Below are positions 23,669 through 33,572 of a stretch of DNA of 64,000 nucleotides, in pieces; position 1 is the stretch's first letter, and each line of letters begins with the position of its first letter. Source of the stretch: Cynocephalus volans (Eukaryota; Chordata; Mammalia; Dermoptera; Cynocephalidae). The translations under genes were made by a program, and so were the position numbers. The notes under the pieces were generated by a model. The model was not told the origin of the DNA, ran no database searches, and saw only the letters and a program-made list of their open reading frames with translations. The stretch spans positions 18,310,130-18,374,129 of the forward strand of contig NC_084475.1 of assembly GCF_027409185.1 (NCBI RefSeq), written 5' to 3'.

Positions 23669-26600
23669 GTGAGGAGAGGGGGTGCTCTGCCTGCCTTTCT
23701 GTGGGAATTCTCTCTAGACTCGTTCGGAGACGTCCTCTGTGACAGTCTGGGCTGTAAGGCAGGTGGGGTGTAAGACATGGCTGATGAGTGCCTTTCTCTG
23801 TCACCTGAAGCAGCATATGAAGACATCGGGTAGTGCTTGTGGAGGAAATGGAGACTGATTGTGATATGTTTGCCGGGTTTATTAATATATCATGTTTTAT
23901 CATTTTGTAAGCATCGTGTTATAAAGTCACAAAATTAACCGTCAAGCTTTTAAATGAAAAGTTTCCTCTTGAAATCTCTTTACTCTGAATTGAAAATGAG
24001 TTGACTCTTTACTCATCCATACTACTCTGTTTTTCTTTTCCACAAAAAGTCTGGTGAAAAGATTGAAATTCATCCCTAGGACTTTTTTCTTGGTCCAGAT
24101 CATGGTGCTAATTTTTGCCACATCCTCTGTCAGACTTGAGGATCTCCTCAATAAGAGAAGTGATGGGCTGAGCTCGGCAGCTACAAAACAGAAATACAGA
24201 GTTCAGACGTAACATTGGGAAGGGAAGTGACTCACTCTTCTTTCAGGCCTCCAAGTGAGGAAGTGCTGGGAGCACCATCTCCAGGAAAGTTTTGTCATCC
24301 ACATTCTATTATGTGGGAAGAAGAGCTTGGTTCCCAAAACATTAATTTAGTTTTCCCACTTAAAAAATGACCTGTTGGGGCAATGTGTTTGCTTCTATGG
24401 TTCTTTAAAGTGATGGGCTTCTAAAAGCATCTGTGGCTTGTATAGAAAGCACACGTAAATAGAGATGACCCTTCCTGTGCATTCCTCAGGTTTTGATGCA
24501 GCTGCTTCTTAGAGCAGGGTCGTTGTGGGTGTCTCTTCTGTCAGGGACAGAGGAATGGTAAGGAAAAGGAGCCTGTATAAGATGACAGGGGACAGGGCAA
24601 GGCACAAGCCAGAAGCCACACCCGAGCATGGCAGCTGGGTTATGCCAGAACGGTAAAAGAGAGCCAGTGTGTTTTGAGGATTGTGGAGACGTGTGATACA
24701 GGTGTGTTGATTCAGGTATTAAGAGAAGTTGGAAAGAATCGAGGTTGCTTGGTATACAGCAGAGCTTCCTGAGCAGTGCCTAGATGAAGTATTGAGTGAT
24801 CCTTCGTCCTCTGGGTGGCACTGGGAGCATTGTGGGTGGCCTTCACCATCTGCCCAACTGTGCCATGATGTGATCAAGGCAGCCTAGAAAAATACATGAA
24901 TTCTGGACAGAGCTAAACAGCTGTCTTCCAGTTCCATAGCCTGCACGGTAAAGGAGATAGACTTACGGACAGGAGAGAATCTAAGCCTAAAGAATGCATT
25001 GGCCATCAAGATAAAGCAAGAAAATGGAATCTCCAGCTCTGGTATTCAAGTCATCAGCCAGCCATCTACCCTGGGTGACTTGAAGCTCCGTGTGCATACT
25101 GTGTAACCTCCGGGGGACTTGACCTTCAGGGTCAAGTGAACGCTGTGCTTCTCGGGCAGGTCGCAAGCCCACCTTGGCACACATGCCTGGACGTTGGTGT
25201 TCAGCAGCCAGTGGTTGGCTCACGCTGCATGTGCCAGGCCCCTCCTCCATCCCATGACCAGTCCAAGCCCTGAGAAACCGTCATTCTTCGCCCTGGTGGC
25301 CCTCGTGGTTGCGTTTGGGAATGCATTAGGGTTTGTTACTGAGAGTGAGGAGCACGGCGAACATAGCGTCATATAAAAGTTGCTTACCTAAAAGCAGCAC
25401 CGTGATGCACAAGGAGTGGGCTGCCGGGGCCAGACCTTTCTAATATCTCCCTCCCAGCGTGCTGCGCTGTCCTCTGTATGTGGTCAGCTTTCAGTAATCT
25501 CATTTGTGCACCTCTGAAGTAGCTCAGGGACCTAGCCACAAAAGGCCGTCATATTATTGAGAAAAATGTGCCCTAGAAGGAAAACAGTGAGAAATAGCCA
25601 CAACTCTCTTGACATTGGCTCATTTGTTTTGCATAGTTTCATCAGGGAATGTACTGTTTTCTTTTATTGAATATATTGGGTATGGATTTTTTAACTTACG
25701 TTTCGGTTTTTATTGCCATTAGATTATGTTCTGATTTATATTAAAAGTTTACGTTAGCCCAGTATTTGTTTGGACGTTGTTTACAGTTTTAACCCTTATG
25801 AAATGATTACTAACCAGAATGGTGAAATGTAGTCATGCTATTTCATAACATACTGATACTAACATTTCATCTAGAAAGGAAAATTAACTGTAATTTTATG
25901 AGACACTCGAACACTGTTAAAATCTAAGTACCCTAAAGCAATACCACCTAGGCTTAATAATCTATAATCCAGGGATCTTAGGTTGATGACATTTTGAGGT
26001 AAATGAAAGAATAGTGTTTAGGAAGTAGCTTAGGATGTCAGTAGAGCTGACACCTTTTAAAGTTGAAAATCTGCAGAATACAAATAAATTTTAATTTTCA
26101 CCAACTCCGGTGCCTTCATTCTAAAGAGGTCACTTTCAGCAAGGCAGCTGCAAACAGCTCTACAGGCTGTCTCCTGCATGAACCCAGGACAGGTGACACG
26201 CTTGGTGTCTTGTTGGAGGATACCCCTGAGGTTGTTCTGTACACAGCCCCAGGTGGCCTGTGTCAGCTACCATGGCTTTTGGTAATGAGTGTAACAGCCA
26301 GGCTGTGCCACCATCTCCTCCCCAGCCAGTGTCCACGCACTGGCAAGAGCCACTATCCAAGTCACAGGAGCTTGCTTCCCACCCTGCTTTCACCCAAACA
26401 GTCACCATTACTCCACCCTCATTTTCCTTTCACAAAGCTTCTTGCTTTCTTCACAGAGTTGTGAGAGAGAGATGACATGAAAAAATGAACCACAAAAATG
26501 GAGCTGAGCTTTTTCACAAAGAATTGAGGTGTCTTAAAGATGGCCCGTATACCCCGAGTCTCCCTTCCAGGTGCAGCTGAGATTTTTCTCAAAATAAAAA

Positions 26601-27207
26601 CTGCAGTCCCAGGGCTGTTATAACTCAGGGTCATACACACAATTAGGGCAGATGTCTCTTCATTATTCCCATATTACAAAAGAGAAAGATGAATAAGAAG
26701 ACATAGGACACCTGAGTCAGAAAAAGTGCTCATATTTGTAAGGCAAAATTTACAGTAAAAAGCTTGGGGTTTTGTTGTTTTTTTAATTTTTGTGGCTATT
26801 GTTTGAGAAAGGATGAGGATTGCCCTGTGTTTTTATTTTTGTCTTAATTGGAAGGGGAGTCAATGTGACCCTTTACAACTCTGACTTGGCATTTTAAACA
26901 TTCTGGCGATAATTCTCTTCTCTCGTGACTTAAAGTCCTGTCCTGAGAAGTTCATGCTGTTTCCTGGCCTTTGCCTCATCGGCCTTCAGGAACGTCCCAG
27001 GCCTCCCCCAGTGTCTGCGGGACTCAGACGAGGCAGCATGCTTGTGTTCTTCTCCCCATGCCGCACTTTCACCTTCAGGCTTCTACCAAAAGCAGCAGCT
27101 GAGGCAGGGATTTGTTCTTGGTGGTTGAGATCCCGCGTCCCAGAGTTAGAGCTGCTAACCCACACACCTGCTACTCACCTTGCTTAGTGCCGTGTTTGGT
27201 TCTGCAG
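23669..27207 (+). other. TNRC6C intron without an identified gene
   Basis: I see no gene, RNA or clear young repeat here. Short frames such as 26063-26464 are unsupported. A T-rich low-complexity patch lies near 26760-26850. Confidence 0.5.
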
Positions 27208-27324
27208 GGTCCTCCCCACCATCATCTCAGAATGCCACGCTGCCTTCCTCGAGTGCCTGGCCGCTCAGTGCCTCCGGCTACAGTAGCCCTTTCAGCAGCA
27301 TTGCATCCGCACCTAGTGTTGCAG
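27208..27324 (+). CDS. TNRC6C: TNRC6C exon: Ser-rich linker
   Basis: Acceptor ggttctgcag, donor gcag/gtacgc. It encodes GSSPPSSQNATLPSSSAWPL then SASGYSSPFSSIAS and APSVAG. It is the low-complexity linker between PAM2 and the RRM. Confidence 0.94.
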
Positions 27325-28079
27325 GTACGCAACTGGCCTCTCGACATGCAGGTAGCCTTTTCTTTCTTTCCCCAAACATAGCATTCACAGGCCCCAGCTT
27401 TTCCTATTGGTCTGTTTACTCACTGCCTGAGCGGGGAGGCTGTGTGGTGTGATGGCAAATGCGTGAGGGCTTCGCCCTGAGCAGCTGCGGGAACTTGGGC
27501 ACATCTGCCTGCTCACATAGGAGATGGAAGTGATAAGATCTCCTCCATGGAGCCGTGAAGATCACATGACTGTGTGGTCTACTGTGTTCTCTCCTCCTTT
27601 CCCTCCGTGGCTAGATTGTATAGGTTTTAAAAACTTAGAGGCAGACCGCTGCTTGGAATCTGCTGCCGCTTGAGTTGGCCATAAGGGATAAAGGAGACCC
27701 TAGCAGGGCCCGTTATTAGCTCCTAGCACCCGGAGTGTGGCTGCTTCCCATTACTTGGATAAATGCAGTCCCTGAAGTGTTTTCATGTTATTGTAGACTG
27801 TACAAGTCTTTCAAAGAAGTTTCTTTCAGGGTTAGAGGAAGATTGAGAATCATTTGTCATGAAAACTTCAGAGGAATTTGACTCTGAAATTTTTAAGACA
27901 AAAATGTAAAGATGTGGACACCCATACAAACAAAATGTGTAGCAGATTTGTAAATAGATACAGAGCTTAAATAAGGACACTTTATTGTTTATAAATTTCT
28001 TCAAATATATTTCTGTATTCCATCAAACCTTCTCATCCAGATTTTTAGAAACCCAATGTAAGAATGCTATAAGAGTTCT

Positions 28080-28640
28080 CTTACTAGCAGTAACTAGGGG
28101 AGAAAGTAGTTTTGAGATATCATGTCACAGGCAGGGCCCACCCCAGCTGCCCATGTCTCATGTCATCTCCAGGGCTCTTTTGTGCCCTGGAAGCTGCCCC
28201 TTCTCGGAGGTCAAGATGGGCAGCAAAATGGCATCTGCCAGCAGGGTCGCGCAGGTAGTCAAACCACATGCTCCATTAGTAAGGGTCCCTGACCAAAGAG
28301 ACAATCCTAAACCCAACGTATCAGAAGCTTTGAGACCAGCAGTTGTACCATCTCATTTCTTCTGCAATTTCACAGCTTTCTAAGGGAAGTAAATCACCAA
28401 ATATACTGATGCATCAAGGTCCACCAGACACTGCAGAAATACTAAAATCATTACCTTAGAAATACAGAAAGAAACGTGTGTCTCAAGAAGAAATTGAATT
28501 TATCCAATGCGGAGGTCCAGAATAATCACTGCAGCTGCTGTTTGTCATCAAACAAAAGAATTGACTTTACAATAAAAGACTTCCAAAATAACAAAAAATT
28601 GTATATTAAACAACGTTAATAAACTAAAAAAAAAATAAAA
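28080..28640 (+). pseudogene. MRPS36: MRPS36 (KGD4) processed pseudogene
   Basis: A retrocopy of the small mitochondrial protein MRPS36/KGD4, which links E3 to the 2-oxoglutarate dehydrogenase complex. The frame opens at 28216 with MGSKMASASRVAQVVKPHAP and continues to DNPKPNVSEALR. Frameshifts and a stop near 28381 follow, while later segments still resemble the parent (a YTDASRSTRH-like reading out of frame). No introns are seen. An aataaa at 28619-28624 is followed by an A-rich tail, the signature of LINE-mediated retroposition. It lies in a TNRC6C intron in sense orientation. The left edge is approximate. Confidence 0.85.
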
Positions 28641-29823
28641 TCTAGAAAATTTAGATGGACACTTGTATGTCCTAATTTATGTATCTTGGTCAGCTTCTCC
28701 ACAAGCTTACCTAATTGTTTATATGTTTTCTACTTATTAAAGTATACATTAAAAAAAAAAGTTTTGATATAGCTTAGCGTATGATTAACAGAAACAAGAG
28801 CTTCTAGATTACTTTTATTCCTTCTAATGTTCACAATATTTAGACCTTTAATACTTCCATGGTCATATTTAGCTAAACAGAATTAAAACCATCTTCCTCG
28901 CATCAAAGATAAATCTTCATGGCATTTATGTTTTTCCAGTCAGTGACACCTTTTCTAAGATCAGTGTCTGTTCATCATGAAGTTGCCATCAACTCCAGCA
29001 GCCAGGCTTGGAGAGAGAACCCCACGCAGGTGTGCATGGGCTCACATTTGTGTTGTCTTGGTCCCTGCAATACTGTCCGAGAAGGGGGCACAAGCGTGCA
29101 TGGGGACAATGACCGCTCTCTGCCAGCGCTTCCCGTCTTCTGCACTAGGCCAGTGAGGCAGGTAGAAGCAGTCATCCAGGGGTCTGGTCTGCTCATCCTG
29201 ACCAAGTTTAGCTTTTTCTCCCAAAGAACCTTAAAACAATGCTTCCCCCCAACCTGTGTGCTAAGGTGTTGAACCTTAGCCTCCAGGCACTGGGTCCCGT
29301 CCATTTTCTGTAGTGCGGTGTACAGAGAGCAGCTCTAGAAGCTTTGGAAGATGACAGTGGTGTATGGGGAGGGTGCTTATGTCAGCAGGAGCACTGCTTT
29401 GGAAGGGGACTGATGCCTAAAGAACAGCATGAAGGAAGGATATGGCCATGTGCTTTTGACCTTGATTGATTTATGGTATGAGATGTGTCTCAGTAGAATA
29501 AGTAGAATATGCTGATAAGTTAGCTTTAACATTGAACTTCAAAAATGCTATTTTCTTGGAGGCAAACTTGTGCCTGGTACATTTAACAAATGAAGTGTCA
29601 GAAATACTGGCACAGTCTATAGTGGACACATGCAGACTGTCTCTGAGCAGAAATTAAAGAGAGAGCATGCCCCAAGGGTCTTGCTTCCAGGTGCTTTACT
29701 TGGTGTTTCTTTTTTTATCATGCAGTCTACTGGTGTCAGAGCGCACCCTCTATGGTTCCCCAAACACGGCGGTGACTCTTGTTTGTCTCAGATTGCACGT
29801 GCTCCCTTTCTCTGCCTTTCTAG

Positions 29824-30018
29824 GTAAACTGTCAGACATTAAATCGACGTGGTCCTCTGGCCCAGCTTCCCACACTCAAGCCTCTCTGTCTCATGAACTG
29901 TGGAAGGTGCCCAGAAACACTACTGCACCCACGAGGCCACCTCCAGGGTTAAGCAATCCCAAGCCTTCCTCCACCTGGGGCGCCAGCCCCCTCGGCTGGA
30001 CCAGCTCCTACTCCTCGG
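29824..30018 (+). CDS. TNRC6C: TNRC6C exon: W-containing linker before the RRM
   Basis: Acceptor tgcctttctag, donor tcgg/gtaagc. It encodes [51 protein letters not shown] and [10 protein letters not shown]. The tryptophans in Ser/Gly contexts are the type that contact CCR4-NOT in GW182 silencing domains. Confidence 0.95.
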
Positions 30019-30611
30019 GTAAGCTCCTTGCTCCTCTGTTCAGATGGGGGCGGAGGGTGCTCTGAGCCTGCCGTGCTTAGCCTCTAGGGGACGTGCTCTT
30101 CATTTTCTCCTGTCTCCAGCTCTGGAGTCTGGGAGGGGGTGAGAGGGAGCCAAGGCCATCTGAGACTTGCAGGACAAGGGCTGGGCGCGCCCTGCGTTTT
30201 CAGCATCAGCCCTGGGTGTGCCGGCCCATGGCAGGTTTGCTCTGGACCAAGAGGGCCCACACTGGCCAATGCCATTCTCTGTAGTGATGCTGCCACGTGC
30301 TGGGACTGCGGAAAAGGCCCATTCCGCTGTTCTAGGCCTCCCACTCCAGCCGTCCTTCATTTTATATTTGCTTCTCCAGAAGCTTTCATTGGATCATAAG
30401 AACTTTCCAGGCCAAAGCAAAACAATCCCGACCAGTTTGAAAACAACACTCATCATATTGCCTCTCCAAGGGCTTTCCCTCAGAGGCCACATGCCACACT
30501 TCAAGGCTCAAAGAAATGGACTGCGAATTTCAGAAACTGAAGTTTTAAATCAGCTACAGGATGTTTGAAAATAGCTGTTTCAGCCTTTCAGTAGCAGCCC
30601 TATGGGTTTGC

Positions 30612-30718
30612 TTTGTTTTTTTTCTTTTTTTAATAAAGATGACCAGTAAGGGGATCTTAACCCTTGACTTGGGGATGTCAGCACCACGCTCTCCCAAGTG
30701 ATCCACGGGCCGGCCCCT
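30612..30718 (-). mobile_element. tRNA-derived SINE, inverted
   Basis: A T-rich reversed tail, then aagatgaccagtaagggga and, at the right, gtgatccacgggccggcccc. Read on the minus strand this is a SINE mixing dimer head and tail blocks, as at 57117-57272. Confidence 0.8.
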
Positions 30719-30992
30719 TTTGCTTTGTTTTTCGAACAAGAGACTTTCATAGAATTGATGCTGAATAGGGGCTTGGGGCAGGGAGAGGTCCAACACTTCC
30801 TGGGAGACTTGCATCTCTCACCACACCCTCCCTCACGGCACAGACAGGGAAGCACAGGCCTCCTGGGCTGGGGAACTGTCCAAAAACAGTCGGGGTTTGC
30901 ATGGGGCAGTGGGTGGGAGTCTGAAAGGATTGTGAGCTTTGGGTTTATCAAAAGACAACGTGGATTTCCATGAGCTGAGAAAGGCTATCTTG

Positions 30993-31084
30993 CCTGGCCG
31001 GTTAGCTCAGTCGACTAGAGTGTGGTGCTGATGACACCAACATCCAGGGTTCTGTTTCTGTACTGGCCAGCCTCCAAAAACAAG
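30993..31084 (+). mobile_element. tRNA-derived SINE (CYN-like monomer)
   Basis: It begins ctggccggttagctcagtcg, continues actagagtgtggtgctgat and ends tactggccagcc with a short A-rich tail. Very close to the tRNA-Ile 5' half. Confidence 0.85.
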
Positions 31085-31231
31085 GGAGAGAGATGCTCTC
31101 TTAGGGCATGCAGAGGTAGTTTGTGCTGTGTGCACCTTGGTGAGACTACAAGCTTGGAAAGGGCCACACCATCTGACTGGCAGGTGACCATGTCATCCAA
31201 GCTCTCCCCCTCCCCCCGGCTTGTTGTGCAG

Positions 31232-31302
31232 GTTCTGCTTGGAGTACTGACACCTCAGGAAGAACCAGCAGCTGGCTTGTCCTTCGCAACCTCACGCCCC
31301 AG
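31232..31302 (+). CDS. TNRC6C: TNRC6C exon: start of the RRM
   Basis: Acceptor cttgttgtgcag, donor cccag/gtatgt. It encodes GSAWSTDTSGRTSSWLVLRN then LTPQ. WLVLRNL is the first beta strand (RNP2-like) of the RRM. It ends at a codon boundary. Confidence 0.95.
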
Positions 31303-31746
31303 GTATGTGCCCATGGGGTCACTGATCACAGTCTGAGAAGACTCCAGAGGTGACACTAGGCAGGCTGAAGGAGAAAGCAACTGACAGAATCGGGCGCAGG
31401 CAGCAGCAAGCAGACACGGTTGCTAATGAATTGTTTACTTACTCTTAACTGGAAAAGTATACCTTTGTAAGCAGAATTGTTTATCTTCTGGCTGTACCCA
31501 TTCAGGACTGATTGGGTTAGCCAGTCTGCATGCCTCCGAGCCCAGGCCACAGCCAGCTACACATTCCCCTGGGCCCCGGTGCCTTTTGCAAGCTAGTCTT
31601 GGGTGCTGTGCTCTGTTGAGAGGAGAACAGAACACAAAATGGGGCTGTTTTTCTTCCTCTCATTAGTTTAACTCCCAAAATATCCAAGATTTTTGTCATA
31701 TACCTGACTACAGAGGTATAAAACATTAATATCAAAAAGCCATGTA

Positions 31747-31884
31747 CTGGGCTGAGCCCGTGGCGCACTCGGTAGCGTGCTGCGCTATCAGCGCGGCGAC
31801 GCTCCCGCTGCGGGTTCGGATCCTATATAGGAATGACCGGTGCACTCCCTGGCTGAGCGCCGGTCACGAAAAAAAAAAAAAAAG
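31747..31884 (+). mobile_element. tRNA-derived SINE, variant subtype
   Basis: The head gggctgagcccgtggcgcac, then gcgctatcagcgcggcg, gcgggttcggatcctatata, gaccggtgcactccctggct and an A-rich tail. Same subtype as 4240-4396, with a shortened second unit. Confidence 0.8.
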
Positions 31885-32023
31885 CCATGTATTATTAAAC
31901 CCTTTCAAGGAAAAACATTTTCCTAGTATTTAGTGCACCCAACTTCCTATACCATTTTTTCGAAGAATGTAGTGAAGGAAATCAGAGGAAAACTTGCTGG
32001 TGCCCTTGTGCTTCCTCAATCAG

Positions 32024-32163
32024 ATCGATGGTTCTACACTGCGGACGTTGTGTTTGCAACACGGGCCTCTCATCACCTTCCACCTGAACCTGACTCAAGG
32101 CAATGCTGTGGTCCGGTACAGCTCCAAGGAGGAAGCTGCCAAGGCCCAGAAGTCTCTACACAT
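32024..32163 (+). CDS. TNRC6C: TNRC6C exon: RRM core
   Basis: Acceptor cttcctcaatcag, donor cacat/gtacgt. It encodes [39 protein letters not shown] and KAQKSLH. It includes the first RRM helix and the GNAVVRY beta strand (RNP1-like). The TNRC6 RRM is known to lack canonical RNA-binding aromatics, consistent with this sequence. Confidence 0.95.
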
Positions 32164-32235
32164 GTACGTTTCCTCTCAGCCACCTCAGCCCTGCCACATA
32201 GCTACAAGTCCCCAAGAGTGTTAGGTTTGGGATAT

Positions 32236-32620
32236 TGTAGGAGCTTCCCGGGGCTGCCATACAAAGTACCTGAGGCTGGGGGCCTAAACAGCAGACATTC
32301 ATTTCCTCACAGCTCTGGAGGGTGCAAGTCCCAGATCAAGGTGTGGGCAGGGTTGGTTCCTCCTGAGGCCTCTGACCTTGGCTATACACAGCCATCTTCT
32401 CCCTGTGTCTTCACATGGACTTCCCTGTGTGTCTGTGTCCTAATCTCCTCTTCCTGTAAGAACACCAGTCATGTTTGATTAGGACCCACTCATATGACCT
32501 CATTTAACTTAATTAACTCTTTGAGACCCTTTCTCCAAATACAGTCACATTTGGAAGTATTGGGAGTTAGGACTTCAACACATGACTTGGGGGTAGACAC
32601 AGTTCAGCTTATAACAGGTA
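32236..32620 (-). mobile_element. MLT1-like MaLR LTR
   Basis: Plus-strand blocks are gggctgccatacaaagtacc, cacagctctggagggtgcaa, tcttcacatggacttccct, atgacctcatttaacttaat, aatacagtcacatttgg and cagcttataacag. This order matches a reversed MLT1-type LTR. It lies in the intron splitting the RRM. Confidence 0.8.
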
Positions 32621-33211
32621 TCTTGTGACATGCTGATTTCTTCTGCAGCTGAGTTGTCGTGACTACACCTTCCACTAGGGAAAGACTCTCCAAGGAGTCC
32701 ATGTAGAGCCCGGTAATAGAAAGCAAGCACTCTTTCACCAGGTACAGCCCAGGGGAGTGACACATTTGCACACAGGGCCCAGCAGAGGTCTTTACAACTG
32801 ACCCCTCTCCCTAATTAATTAGGATGTACTTTGATACAAGTACACCTGCTCAGTAACATCACTTGAGGTGTGGGACCTAGATTTAGTCACTCCTGTTTTT
32901 CACCCAGGGTGCAGATTATACTGATCCTAAATGGTCCCCAAATATAATGGTGTGTTCACGCACTTAAAAATGTACTCTCTATGCCAACACGATATAGCTG
33001 CTAGAAGTCTAAAATGAGAAAAAAGTTCATAATCTGGGTTTGGGAGTAGCAGTGGCAAAACATAAGCTGCAGGACTACTTCATGTCGTGGTGGCCCATGA
33101 CATGAAGCCTTCAGCTGTGCCTTTCCCATTACAGAAATAGAGAAAGCCAGAGACCGGGACTCAGCAGGGCTGTGGGTTGCTCCACTCATGTGACTTGTGT
33201 TGCTGTTGTAG

Positions 33212-33572
33212 GTGCGTCCTGGGAAACACTACCATCTTGGCTGAATTTGCTGGCGAAGAAGAAGTGAATCGATTCTTAGCCCAAGGCCAAGCACTGCCAC
33301 CCACCTCCAGCTGGCAGTCCAGCAGCGGGACCAGCCAGCCACGGCTGGGCACCTCGGGCAGCTCCCATGGCCTGGTGCGCAGTGATGCTGGCCACTGGAG
33401 CACTCCGTGCCTGGGCAGCAAAGGGAGCAGTGAGCTGCTGTGGGGTGGGGTGCCCCAGTACTCAAGCAGCCTGTGGGGCCCACCCAGCACCGACGATGGC
33501 AGGGTGATTGGCAGCCCCACCCCACTGAACACTCTGCTGCCCGGAGACCTGCTGAGCGGGGAGTCCATCTAG
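33212..33572 (+). CDS. TNRC6C: TNRC6C last coding exon: RRM end and silencing tail
   Basis: Acceptor ttgctgttgtag. It completes Met and gives [20 protein letters not shown], the end of the RRM. The C-terminal effector tail follows, with [36 protein letters not shown] and the final [12 protein letters not shown] before TAG at 33570-33572. Tryptophans in this tail belong to the CCR4-NOT interaction surface known for the family. Confidence 0.96.

Noticed and set aside
19005..31084. tRNA-Ile genes
   Set aside because: The tRNA-like units have mutated arms, A-rich tails and many dispersed copies, so they are SINEs.
677..33572. Assignment to TNRC6A or TNRC6B
   Set aside because: The C-terminal end and the TMC6 neighbour fit TNRC6C better. 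An alignment against all three would settle it.
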